From: Chitinophaga varians
GTDB lineage: Bacteria > Bacteroidota > Bacteroidia > Chitinophagales > Chitinophagaceae
Assembly: GCF_012641275.1 (NCBI RefSeq)
Contig: NZ_JABAIA010000004.1
Location: 558,001 to 622,000 of the forward strand
DNA length: 64,000 nucleotides
Reading direction: 5' to 3'
Both the position numbers and the translations under genes were made by a program. The notes under the pieces are model-generated. The model saw only the letters and a list, made by a program, of their open reading frames with translations. It did not search any database and was not told the origin of the DNA. Of this stretch, positions 9,690 through 18,216 are shown one piece after another. The first letter of the stretch is position 1; the number at the start of each line of letters is the position of its first letter.

Positions 9690-11108
9690 CTATTTCCAGC
9701 CGCCGCCAAGGGAGCGGTAAAGTTCCACTACGGCGCTTTGTTGGGCACGTTGTACGGAAGCGAGGTCCAGCTCACTTTGCAGTACATTGCTCTGGGCGGT
9801 GATGACTTCCAGGTAGGTGGCCATGCCACTTTGAAACAGTAAGCCGGCGTTTTTGGTCGCGCTATGCAGCTTGTCCACCCTCAGTTGCGTCATCTCCTGT
9901 TGCGCTTTGAGTTTGTCGATCTTCACGAGGGCGTCTGATACTTCTCCAACGGCTGTCAATACCGATTTTCTGAAGTCGATGGCTGCTTTTTCCCATTCAA
10001 TTTTAGCTATTTCCCAATCTGTCTTTAACTTCTTCCGTTGGAAGATCGGCTGCGTGATGCTGCCGGCTACTGTTTCAAAAAGGCTGCCTGGTATGCTGAA
10101 CCAGTTACTGGCTTTAAACGTGTTAAGGCCGGCAGTGGCGGTAATGTTCAGGGCCGGGTACATGCTGGCCTGCGCGATGCCTGCTTTGGCATTGGCCACT
10201 TTTACGGCCATTTCGGCTGCCTGTACGTCGGGGCGTTGACTGAGCAGACTGGCAGGAACGCCTGCCTGCAGGGGGCTGCCGGTGACAACGGATGAAGGCC
10301 GGTTGCTGCGGCTTACGCTGGCGGGCAGCGTGCCGGTAAGGATGCTCAACGCATTTTCCTGAAGTATGATCTGCTGCTCCAGCTGGGGTAGCAGGGCGGC
10401 GGCCACCTGCCGCTGCGCGGCGGTTTGTTCGATGGCCAGGTTGTTGATCATACCTGACTGGTACTGCAGCTGCATCATCGACAGGGTGCTGTCGTTCAGC
10501 GCCAGGTTTCTGGCGGCAATGTCGCGTTGCTGGTCCAGCATCAACAGGTTGTAATACCCCTGCGCTACTTCGCTCACGATGCGGGTCTGCACAGCGCGGG
10601 CGGCTTCATTGCTGGCGAGGTAACCAGCCAGGGCGGCTTCTTTCATCCGGCTGATTTTACCCCAGGCCACAACTTCCCAGCTCAGGCTGACATTAGCGTT
10701 GTAATCGTCCATATAACGGGTACCCATAAACTGGTCGGCCATGGAGCCGTTCAGGCTGTTCCTGGACGGGTAGCTGCGGTTGGCCTGTATCTGCAGGTTG
10801 ATGTCCGGCAGATTGCCCAGCCTGGCGGTTTTGAGCGTTTGTGCGGAGATCTCCGCATTTTTCAGGGCGGTCTGTATGTCGAAGTTGTGGGCGATGGCGC
10901 TGTCGATCAGCGTTTGCAGCGCCGGATCAGTGAAGAAGGTCTTCCACGACAGCTGGCCGATATTGCTGCTGTCTGCCGGAGCGGCCATGTCCCGGTATTG
11001 GGCGGGTACCGCGGTAGCCGGTCTGGTGAACTCTTTGCCCACCCTGCAGGCCATCACCGTGCTGGAAAGCACGGCAATAGCGAACAACAGTGATTTATTG
11101 GTAGTCAT
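9690..11108 (-). CDS. RND efflux outer-membrane factor, OprM/NodT family lipoprotein
   Basis: 472 residues. A lipoprotein signal ends at STVMAC (Cys21), followed by two outer-membrane-efflux-protein repeats made of long helices (for example LNDSTLSMMQLQYQSGM). The C-terminus ends in the usual VELYRSLGGGW. It forms the TolC-like exit duct for the RND pump encoded immediately upstream (24-base gap). Length and lipidation match the NodT subclass of the HAE1 systems rather than plain TolC. Confidence 0.95.
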   Translation of the reverse strand: MTTNKSLLFAIAVLSSTVMACRVGKEFTRPATAVPAQYRDMAAPADSSNIGQLSWKTFFTDPALQTLIDSAIAHNFDIQTALKNAEISAQTLKTARLGNLPDINLQIQANRSYPSRNSLNGSMADQFMGTRYMDDYNANVSLSWEVVAWGKISRMKEAALAGYLASNEAARAVQTRIVSEVAQGYYNLLMLDQQRDIAARNLALNDSTLSMMQLQYQSGMINNLAIEQTAAQRQVAAALLPQLEQQIILQENALSILTGTLPASVSRSNRPSSVVTGSPLQAGVPASLLSQRPDVQAAEMAVKVANAKAGIAQASMYPALNITATAGLNTFKASNWFSIPGSLFETVAGSITQPIFQRKKLKTDWEIAKIEWEKAAIDFRKSVLTAVGEVSDALVKIDKLKAQQEMTQLRVDKLHSATKNAGLLFQSGMATYLEVITAQSNVLQSELDLASVQRAQQSAVVELYRSLGGGWK

Positions 11109-11132
11109 TGTATACTGAATTTTTAAAAGTGT

Positions 11133-14100
11133 TTATACCGCTACGGCTTCTTTGACCGCTACCGGTTTTTTACCGGAGACTTTCTCCTGCAGGTACTGGA
11201 ACACGATAAATAATACCGGGATGATGAACACACCGAGGATAACACCGGACAACATACCACCGGCGGTGCCGATACTGATGGAGTGGTTACCCAGGGCTGA
11301 CGGACCTTTTACGATCATCAGCGGTATCAGACCGGCCACAAAGGCAAGCGATGTCATGATGATCGGACGGAGACGCAGCTTGGCAGCCTCCAGGGCGGCC
11401 GACAGGAGCGTTTTGCCTGCACGGCGCCGCTGTACGGCAAATTCAACGATCAGGATGGCGTTCTTGGCCAACAGGCCGATCAACATCACCAGGCCTACCT
11501 GCACATAAATGTTGTTATCGATACCGGCCATGTTGATAGCGAGGAATACGCCTAAAATACCGGTAGGGATGGACAACAGTACGGCCAGCGGCAACAGGTA
11601 ACTTTCATATTGCGCTGCCAGCAGGAAGTATACGAACACCAGCGCCAGGATAAAGATGAACACCATCTGGTTGCCGGCGCTTTTTTCTTCCTTGCTCAAA
11701 CCGGTCCATTCGTAGCTGAAGCCGGTAGGCAGTTTGGTAGCTGCCAGTCTTTCCACGGCCCTGATGGCGTCGCCGGTGCTGTAACCCGGTTTGGGTATGG
11801 CATTGATGGCGATGGAGTTGAACAGGTTGTAACGGTTCATCATCTCCGGGCCATATACTTTCTTCAGGGTAATGATACTGTTCACCGGCACCATCTGCCC
11901 CTGGTCGTTCTTCACGAATATACCTTCGAGGCTGCCGGGATTGCTGCGGGACTTAGGCTCCGCCTGTACCATCACGCGGTAATATTTACCAAACCGGTTG
12001 AAGTCATTGGCCTGGTTACTACCATAGTAGGTCTGCATGGTCATCATCAGGTCGCTCACGCTCACGCCCAGCTGTTTGGCTTTTACGGCGTCCACCATCA
12101 GTTCGTATTGCGGGAAATCCGCCTTGAACATGGTAAAGGCCACGCCTATCTCGGGTGTCTGCATCAGTTCACCGATGAACTTATTGGCTGTTTCGCTGAA
12201 CTTCTCCACGGGGCCGCCGGTGCGGTCCTGCAGTACCAGTTCCAGGCCGCTGAAGGAACCGAAGCCGGGCACTGTCGGGAAGGTGAACACACTGAAGGTG
12301 CCTTCCTTGATGGTCGCCAGTTGTTCGGTAAGTACGGCCACGATGTGGTTAATATCGCTCGTGTCGCCGCGTTCCTTGATAGGCTTCAGTTTCACAAAGC
12401 CCATCGCGTAAGCGGGACTGGCGCCGTTGCTCAGAATGTTATAACCGGAGATGCTGGTCTCGGATTCTACGAAGGACATTTTTTTCAGGATGTCGTCTGC
12501 ACGGTGCAGTACCTGTGTGGTCCTGTCCAGGCCTGCGCCCGGAGGGAGCGACAGGGAGTAGGCCACGAAGCTGCCGTCCTCGTTGGGGATGAAACCTTTC
12601 GGCGTGGTCTGCATCAGCCATACGGTGGCCGCAGTAATGATGCCGAGTAAACCAAGGCCCACCCATTTATAGGAGATCAGCCATTTTACCGCGCGGCCGT
12701 ATTTATTGGTCAGTGCTGTAAAACCGGAGTTGAACGCGGTGAAGAAACGGCCTGCAAATCCTTTTGGGGCGGCGGCTTTGCCATCATCTGTGCCTTCGCC
12801 GGCGTGGGTGTTCTTCAGGAAGAGGGCACACAATGCGGGGCTCAGCGTCAGCGCGTTCAGCGCGGAGATCAGGATGGCGATGGCCAGCGTGAAGGCAAAC
12901 TGCCGGTAAAACACACCTGTTGGTCCTTCCATAAAACCTACCGGCAGGAACACGGCGGCCATGACCAGGGTGATGGACACGATAGCGCCGGTGATCTCGC
13001 CCATGGCGGACATGGTGGCGGCTTTGGCCGGCAGGTGCGATCGTTCCATCTTACTATGCACGGCCTCCACTACCACGATGGCGTCGTCCACCACGATACC
13101 GATGGCCAGCACCAATGCAAAGAGCGTCAGCATGTTGATGGAAAAGCCCATCATCTGCAGGAAGAAGAAGGTGCCTACCAGCGATACCGGTACCGCGATG
13201 GCAGGGATCAGGGTGGAACGGAAATCCTGTAAGAACAGGAACACGATCACAAACACCAGCACGAATGCTTCTATCAGCGTGGATTTTACCTGTTTGATGG
13301 AGATGTCCAGCTGCTCTTTGGTGCTCATGGTTATATTGTAACGTATCCCTTTGGGGAACAGTTTGGACGCATTTTCCATTACTTCGCCGATGCTGGTCTG
13401 GATGGCGTTGGCGTTGGACCCGTTGGTCTGGAAGATGGCCATGGTCACGGCATCTTTGCCGTTCACGCGGTTATCGGTGGAGTAGTTGGCGGACCCCAGC
13501 TCTATACGGGCGAGGTCTTTCAGGTACAACACAGAACCGTCGGGCGCTACGCGGATAACGATCTTTTCATATTGTTCAGGGAGATTAAATTTCCCTTTAT
13601 AGTTGATAACGAAAGACAGTGGTTCGTCGGAGCCTTCCCCGAACTTACCGGGAGCGGCTTCCAGGCTCTGGTCACGGATAGCGTTCATCACCTCGGCAGG
13701 CGTAACGTTATAGGCCGACAGCTGTTCAGGCTTCAGCCATACGCGCATGGAGTAGTCCTTGGCGCCGAAGATCTGCGCCTGGCCTACGCCCGGAATACGT
13801 TTGATCTCGGGGATGACGTTGATCTTGGCATAGTTCTGCAGGAAAGCTTCGTCGTATTTTTTATTATCGTCGCTCACCAGGTCGAGGATCATGATCATCC
13901 CGTTCTGTTGTTTGGTGGTGGTAACGCCGGCCTGTATTACTTCAGGAGGCAGTTGGCTGGTTACCTGGGCTACGCGGTTTTGTACGTTTACCGCGGCCTG
14001 GTCAGGATCGGTGCCCAGTTTGAAGAAAACGGTGACAGAGCCGGTGCCGTCGTTGCTGGCGGTGGACTGGATATAGGTCATGTTTTCCACGCCGTTGATG

Positions 14101-14303
14101 GATTCTTCCAGTGGTGTTACTACCGAACGCAGTACGGTGGCTGCGTTACCGCCGGGGAAGCTGGCACTTACCATAACGCTGGGCGGCGCAATGTCGGGGA
14201 ATTGGGTCACCGGCAGGCGGGTAAGGCCTACGATGCCCAGGATCACCAGGATCACCGATATCACGGTGGCGAGTACTGGTCGTTGAATAATTTTATTGAG
14301 CAT
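11133..14303 (-). CDS. HAE1-family RND multidrug efflux permease (AcrB/MexB-like)
   Basis: 1056 residues, full length for the family. It starts with MLNKIIQRPVLATVISVILV, and contains the paired proton-relay aspartates in transmembrane helix 4 (GIVVDDAIVVVEAV), both large periplasmic porter loops and the C-terminal membrane half (LVMLIGLLAKNAILIVEFA). It exports drugs or other amphiphiles from the inner membrane and periplasm by proton antiport. The adaptor lies 19 bases upstream and the exit duct downstream. The substrate is not predictable; the linked LytTR pair suggests induction by a membrane stress or a ligand. Confidence 0.97.
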   Translation of the reverse strand: MLNKIIQRPVLATVISVILVILGIVGLTRLPVTQFPDIAPPSVMVSASFPGGNAATVLRSVVTPLEESINGVENMTYIQSTASNDGTGSVTVFFKLGTDPDQAAVNVQNRVAQVTSQLPPEVIQAGVTTTKQQNGMIMILDLVSDDNKKYDEAFLQNYAKINVIPEIKRIPGVGQAQIFGAKDYSMRVWLKPEQLSAYNVTPAEVMNAIRDQSLEAAPGKFGEGSDEPLSFVINYKGKFNLPEQYEKIVIRVAPDGSVLYLKDLARIELGSANYSTDNRVNGKDAVTMAIFQTNGSNANAIQTSIGEVMENASKLFPKGIRYNITMSTKEQLDISIKQVKSTLIEAFVLVFVIVFLFLQDFRSTLIPAIAVPVSLVGTFFFLQMMGFSINMLTLFALVLAIGIVVDDAIVVVEAVHSKMERSHLPAKAATMSAMGEITGAIVSITLVMAAVFLPVGFMEGPTGVFYRQFAFTLAIAILISALNALTLSPALCALFLKNTHAGEGTDDGKAAAPKGFAGRFFTAFNSGFTALTNKYGRAVKWLISYKWVGLGLLGIITAATVWLMQTTPKGFIPNEDGSFVAYSLSLPPGAGLDRTTQVLHRADDILKKMSFVESETSISGYNILSNGASPAYAMGFVKLKPIKERGDTSDINHIVAVLTEQLATIKEGTFSVFTFPTVPGFGSFSGLELVLQDRTGGPVEKFSETANKFIGELMQTPEIGVAFTMFKADFPQYELMVDAVKAKQLGVSVSDLMMTMQTYYGSNQANDFNRFGKYYRVMVQAEPKSRSNPGSLEGIFVKNDQGQMVPVNSIITLKKVYGPEMMNRYNLFNSIAINAIPKPGYSTGDAIRAVERLAATKLPTGFSYEWTGLSKEEKSAGNQMVFIFILALVFVYFLLAAQYESYLLPLAVLLSIPTGILGVFLAINMAGIDNNIYVQVGLVMLIGLLAKNAILIVEFAVQRRRAGKTLLSAALEAAKLRLRPIIMTSLAFVAGLIPLMIVKGPSALGNHSISIGTAGGMLSGVILGVFIIPVLFIVFQYLQEKVSGKKPVAVKEAVAV

Positions 14304-14322
14304 GACTTGTATTGCTTTGGAT

Positions 14323-15519
14323 TTATTTCACTGCTGCTGTGGCAGCGGTATCTTTACTGCTGGCGGCGGGTTTCACCACGGCGCCTTCCATCAGGGTTTC
14401 TATACCGGCAGTCACGATCCTGTCGCCTTTTTTCACCCCTTCGTGCACGATGAAGTTTTCTCCGCTTCTGCCAGCCAGATCAAGGATGCGGCGTTCCACT
14501 TTATTGCTGTCTCCCACCTGGTAAACAAACACTTTGTTCTGTAATTCCAGGGTGGCGGCCTGCGGCACCTGTATCACGCCACTGTACAATTGTTCTACCC
14601 GCACTTTGCCGGTATTGCCGGAACGCAGCAGGGAAGCCGGATTAGGGAAAGTGGCACGCAGACTGATAGCGGCGGTGGTTTTGTTGAACTGGCCATCTAC
14701 CATCTCGATACGTCCTTTATGTGCGAAGGCTTCTCCGTTGGAGAGGATTAACGTTACAGGGCGCAGCTGTTTCAACTGCTGCTGTAAAGTGGCGCCGGAC
14801 GCACCTTTGCTGAAGTTCATGAAGTCGTTTTCACTCATGGAGAAATACGCATATACTTCGCTAATGTCAGACAGGGTGGTGAGCGGCGTTGCATCGCTTT
14901 TACCTACAAGATTGCCGATTCTTTTGGGGATACGGCCGATGTAACCACTTACCGGCGCTTTCACCAAAGTAAAACCCACATTGATACGGGAGGAGGCTAC
15001 CGCTGCTTTGGCCTGTTCCACATTGGCTTTGGCCGTTTGTAGCGTGGCGAGGGCTGTTTTTAACTGCATCTCGGCCATCACTTTGTTGTCTACCAGCGGT
15101 TTAACTTTGTCCACTTCCAGTTGGGCCGCATTCAGCGCGGATTCCATGGCATGCAGACTGGCGATGTCCTTATTGAGCTGCTCACGGTAGGTCTGGTCAT
15201 TGATCTGGAACAGCGGCTGGCCAGCTTTCACATAGCTGCCTTCATCGACAAATATTTTATCGAGATAACCATCCACCTGTGGACGGATGTCGACATTCAC
15301 CTTTCCTTCCAGCAGTGCGGAGTAATCGTTGGTGGTCATCGCGGTGGTGGTGTCTAAAGTCATTACCGGCAGTTCGGGCACGGGAGCTTCCATTCCGGCA
15401 GCTTCTGCTCCGGCTTTGCTGCCGCAGCTGCTGAGGGCGGCCGGCAACAGGCAGGCTATCATCAGCCCCGGGATCAGATGTCTGCTTATGTTGCTTTTTG
15501 GGTGTGTCATTGCCATCAT
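14323..15519 (-). CDS. RND efflux periplasmic adaptor lipoprotein (AcrA/MexA-like)
   Basis: 398 residues with a lipobox at ALSSC and the order helix hairpin, lipoyl domain and beta-barrel of membrane-fusion proteins (VDIRPQVDGYLDKIFVDEGS; LVKAPVSGYIGRI; the barrel motif GNTGKVRVEQLYSGVIQVPQ). It bridges the inner-membrane pump and the outer-membrane duct. It is the first gene of the five-gene RND/LytTR operon. Three possible starts exist (15519, 15516, 15510); all give the same mature protein. A direct repeat and a weak -7-like CACATTTG (15537-15544, minus strand) lie just upstream. Confidence 0.95.
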   Translation of the reverse strand: MMAMTHPKSNISRHLIPGLMIACLLPAALSSCGSKAGAEAAGMEAPVPELPVMTLDTTTAMTTNDYSALLEGKVNVDIRPQVDGYLDKIFVDEGSYVKAGQPLFQINDQTYREQLNKDIASLHAMESALNAAQLEVDKVKPLVDNKVMAEMQLKTALATLQTAKANVEQAKAAVASSRINVGFTLVKAPVSGYIGRIPKRIGNLVGKSDATPLTTLSDISEVYAYFSMSENDFMNFSKGASGATLQQQLKQLRPVTLILSNGEAFAHKGRIEMVDGQFNKTTAAISLRATFPNPASLLRSGNTGKVRVEQLYSGVIQVPQAATLELQNKVFVYQVGDSNKVERRILDLAGRSGENFIVHEGVKKGDRIVTAGIETLMEGAVVKPAASSKDTAATAAVK

Positions 15520-15579
15520 TTTTTCTTTATAGAGGGCAAATGTGTGCTATTACAGGCGTGTACAGACCGACAATCCGGA

Positions 15580-15612
15580 TGAACCGGAAAAAAAGGAGGG
15601 TGAACCGGAAAA
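15580..15612 (-). promoter_or_regulatory. Tandem direct repeat, candidate LytTR operator of the RND operon
   Basis: Two identical 12-mers, TTTTCCGGTTCA on the minus strand, occupy 15580-15591 and 15601-15612, start to start 21 bases, two helical turns. They lie 60-95 bases upstream of the adaptor start and upstream of a degenerate -7 box (CACATTTG, 15537-15544). LytTR regulators bind such paired repeats with about this period, and the operon encodes its own LytTR protein, so autoregulation is a reasonable inference. Confidence 0.55.
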
Positions 15613-15621
15613 TAGGGGGAA

Positions 15622-15651
15622 TGAAAAAAGACCGCCAGTGGAGGCGGTCTT
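15622..15651 (-). terminator. Rho-independent terminator
   Basis: A 9-bp perfect stem AAGACCGCC/GGCGGTCTT with a 6-base loop. On the minus strand it is followed by a T run (TCTTTTTT). It lies 21 bases after the stop of the coiled-coil surface protein and would end the AraC cassette transcript before the RND operon promoter. Confidence 0.85.
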
Positions 15652-15671
15652 GATAAATCAGTTAGGGGCAC

Positions 15672-16619
15672 TTAAGGCTTCTGCTGGTTCTTTTTGAGCG
15701 TTTCCACTTCCTTTTTAAGTTCAATGAGGTATAGGGTGAGCTCTTCTATTTTCTGCATCAGCTTAGTGTTGATGGCGGCTACGTCCATTCCCTCTTTCTC
15801 GATGGTGGCGGCAGAAGGAATGTCCGGTAGATGTTGGTGCCGGGAAATAAAGGCTTCTACGGTATCAAGGGAAGGCAGGACATAGCTTTTACTGAACACG
15901 AAATCGGGCCATCCTGTGGCAGTGACTTTTACCCGTTGAGCCGTAATGGTACCGTTAACCGCCAGCAGCGACTGTGGGGAGGCTGTACCAATACCGATGT
16001 TGCCATGAGGATCGATACGCATTCGTTCCTTACCGGTAAGCGTGGTGAAAGTGATGTAACCATCTGCCATGGAACTTCCCCGGTAGAAGTTGATGGCGGT
16101 GTTTTGAACGCCATAAAACTGATGTTCTAACGCAAAAGACACGACGTTGGCGGGTTGTGTCCTGAAAGTACGAATACCGAGATAGGTCCCGTCACCATTG
16201 CCATCGCCCTCCGGCAGCCTGCCAAAAACGCTTGTCAGAGTCTCTGAGGCAACTGTGCCCATGTCGAGGGTGGCACGGGGACTAACACCGTTGAGCCCGA
16301 CTTTACCTCCTGACTCCAGCAATACTCTTGACCAAGGCGTAGTAGGTGAGTTGTTGGTTTTTCGGAAAAACAATTGTTGGTCAAAAAAACTGCCGGAGAA
16401 TTGCATGGAAAAATTAATGTCATTGTTCGAATGCCTTACATCCAGTAAATGCCACCAGCCGGAGGCGCCTGAAGGATAGTTTACAGGCGCCAGAGTCTCA
16501 AAAAAGCCGGGATGGGCACTACTGCCGGATTGGCCGGCGTCGTCCTTCTTTTCAGTGGTCTGCGCTATCGCTTGAATGAAGATGCTGGCAAGGAATAAGG
16601 TAAATGTGATTCTTTTCAT
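15672..16619 (-). CDS. Secreted tail-fibre-like protein with C-terminal coiled coil, function unknown
   Basis: 315 residues with a cleavable signal peptide (ends IQAIAQ). The middle has two copies of a short motif, VGLNGVSPRATLDMG and IGIGTASPQSLLAVNG, of the kind found in phage-tail-fibre-like and surface proteins of Bacteroidota. The C-terminus (about 245-315) has the module LPDIPSAATIEKEGMDV followed by a heptad-rich coiled coil (KIEELTLYLIELKKEVETLK). There is no catalytic motif. It is the last gene of a unit with an AraC regulator and a membrane protein (15-base gap) and ends before a terminator. A trimeric surface or extracellular structural role is likely but unproven. Confidence 0.8.
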   Translation of the reverse strand: MKRITFTLFLASIFIQAIAQTTEKKDDAGQSGSSAHPGFFETLAPVNYPSGASGWWHLLDVRHSNNDINFSMQFSGSFFDQQLFFRKTNNSPTTPWSRVLLESGGKVGLNGVSPRATLDMGTVASETLTSVFGRLPEGDGNGDGTYLGIRTFRTQPANVVSFALEHQFYGVQNTAINFYRGSSMADGYITFTTLTGKERMRIDPHGNIGIGTASPQSLLAVNGTITAQRVKVTATGWPDFVFSKSYVLPSLDTVEAFISRHQHLPDIPSAATIEKEGMDVAAINTKLMQKIEELTLYLIELKKEVETLKKNQQKP

Positions 16620-16634
16620 ATTACAATATATGGG

Positions 16635-17126
16635 TTATGGATTGATGTCGTCCATCCGGAGCCACCCCGGAATAAACCGGTCAACGGTGGCCTTTTTAAT
16701 AAAATGAAACACTATACGCTGTGATATTTCAAGGCAAACGATAAGAAAAACTGTAAACAATATCGAAATGATGCAGTTGAAATGTGGAGATACGCGATGG
16801 TGTCCGAACAAATTGGCATTCGGTTGACAGGAAAGATACCAGGTCCCGGCCATCACCAGATAACTCAATGTTATTGCAGAAAGGGATTTCAGTAGCCTGC
16901 CGGGAAACGTGGGACCATCAACAGTCAGTATTTCCAGTAAGTTTACCAGGAATAGAAACACTGGCATCAGCATTACCAAAAGGGTTACTTGTAGTTGTAT
17001 TCTTTGTCGATAGATATGATAGTATCCTTCATCAAACCAATTGTCAGGAATCACCATCGTCACCCAGTACGTCCCGGCAAACAATATCACAATCAGTATA
17101 TAGGGCAATAGTCTACGTAAGGTCAT
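16635..17126 (-). CDS. Small integral membrane protein, unknown function
   Basis: 163 residues starting at the ATG at 17126 (MTLRRLLPYILIVILFAGTY); a longer frame back to 17231 would overlap the AraC gene and is less likely. About four hydrophobic helices are visible (LLPYILIVILFAGTYWVTMV, VTLLVMLMPVFLFLVNLLEI, LSAITLSYLVMAGTWYL, CIISILFTVFLIVCLEI). I recognise no family. The start lies 7 bases after the AraC stop, so translation may be coupled, and it is followed by the secreted coiled-coil protein. Confidence 0.75.
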   Translation of the reverse strand: MTLRRLLPYILIVILFAGTYWVTMVIPDNWFDEGYYHIYRQRIQLQVTLLVMLMPVFLFLVNLLEILTVDGPTFPGRLLKSLSAITLSYLVMAGTWYLSCQPNANLFGHHRVSPHFNCIISILFTVFLIVCLEISQRIVFHFIKKATVDRFIPGWLRMDDINP

Positions 17127-17133
17127 AGCTATA

Positions 17134-18108
17134 TCATCGTGCTTTATTAGGCGAGCAGCCGAACTTCTTTTTAAAAGCGGCACTAAAATGTTGAATAGAC
17201 GAATATCCCAGCATGGTCGCAATCTCGCCAACTGTTTTATGTTGGTCCAGCAGGTAGGTGCGGGCCAGTTCCAGCCGCTGTTCGGCTACAAAGCCAAATG
17301 CAGTGGTATGGAACATCTCTTTAAAGCCGTGTTTTAATTTGTATTCGTTTAGCCCTGCCAGTTTGGCCAGTGCAGAAAGGGTGGGAGGGTTCTCCAGGTT
17401 TTGTGACAGGTGCTCACGGACAAAGTGCAGCCGGTCGCGGTCATAGGGAGTACGTACCACGGAGTTTTTGGCGTGATGGTGTTCCTGGTAGGCAGCAGCT
17501 TCCAATACCAGCATCTCAATGGCTTTGGAAAAAAGGAACATCTTTTTAATACCGCCCTGGTAGCCGCAATGCAGGATGGCGTTGATGGTCTGCTGCATGG
17601 GAAGCGTAATGGGCATGGAACGGGGAGAAAGCGTGCTGCGCTGGCCGTTCATTACTTTATCGGCAAAGCGTTGCAGCACTTCATCGGAATGTTCTGTCAG
17701 TTGAAGAAAGAGGTCTTTGGAAAACTGGAGTATAAAAGCGGAAGCTTCCAGCTCCTGGATGTTCAGTACTCCCGGCACCATTTTGTTATACAGCATGTTG
17801 TGCGTATTGGTGGTAAAGTGCAGTGGCGTCTTCCCGTCAATAGGCTCCATGAGCAGGTCCCCTTTCATGATGAAATGCAGGTGGACCATATCAGCTTCGG
17901 TTTGCCAGGTCAACTGGCTGCGGCTGCTGTACTCCCAGTTGCTCCGGATCATGCGGATACCGTCGAACTGCCAGGTGGAAATTTTTCCCTGGCCAAACGG
18001 CGCCGATACTTCTGATGACTTTTCATGCAGTTGCGGCGTATAGATGTCCGGTTCGTCAGCATTGAATTTTTGCCGTCCGTTTCCGGCGGCGTCCCATTCC
18101 ATCGGCAT
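17134..18108 (-). CDS. AraC-family transcriptional regulator, PchR-like
   Basis: 324 residues. The C-terminal 100 residues hold the two AraC helix-turn-helix units; the first contains LSALAKLAGLNEYKLKHGFK, typical of the PchR group, and the second ends in YSSIQHFSAAFKKKFGCSP. The N-terminal 200 residues form a ligand or oligomerisation domain without a clear small-molecule signature. It heads a three-gene minus-strand unit. A direct repeat with a 21-base period lies directly upstream and next to a -7 box, so it probably controls its own promoter and perhaps the divergent membrane gene. Confidence 0.92.
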   Translation of the reverse strand: MPMEWDAAGNGRQKFNADEPDIYTPQLHEKSSEVSAPFGQGKISTWQFDGIRMIRSNWEYSSRSQLTWQTEADMVHLHFIMKGDLLMEPIDGKTPLHFTTNTHNMLYNKMVPGVLNIQELEASAFILQFSKDLFLQLTEHSDEVLQRFADKVMNGQRSTLSPRSMPITLPMQQTINAILHCGYQGGIKKMFLFSKAIEMLVLEAAAYQEHHHAKNSVVRTPYDRDRLHFVREHLSQNLENPPTLSALAKLAGLNEYKLKHGFKEMFHTTAFGFVAEQRLELARTYLLDQHKTVGEIATMLGYSSIQHFSAAFKKKFGCSPNKAR

Positions 18109-18121
18109 GGTACTTTTTTTA

Positions 18122-18167
18122 CAAATCTAATTCCTTTTTATATAAATAAGGCTCCTTTTAATATAAA
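18122..18167 (-). promoter_or_regulatory. AraC gene promoter with 21-base-period direct repeat
   Basis: A -7 box TAGATTTG (minus strand, 18122-18129) matches TAnnTTTG. Just upstream lie CCTTTTTATATAAA (18133-18146) and CCTTTTAATATAAA (18154-18167), differing at one of 14 bases and starting exactly 21 bases apart. AraC proteins bind such tandem repeats on one face of the helix. The same element faces the divergent gene at 18217. Confidence 0.6.
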
Positions 18168-18216
18168 CGGAAAAGGCCGGTGGTACAGACCTTTGTCGGT
18201 ATAAAATCAAGTTAAG

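Noticed and set aside
11610..12650. 346-codon frame antisense to the RND permease
   Set aside because: It lies wholly inside a conserved pump gene and has the His/Gly/Gln-rich look of a shadow translation.
17127..17231. Longer start for the membrane protein of the AraC cassette
   Set aside because: The extension overlaps the AraC coding end and lacks hydrophobic or conserved content; the ATG at 17126 directly begins a membrane helix.
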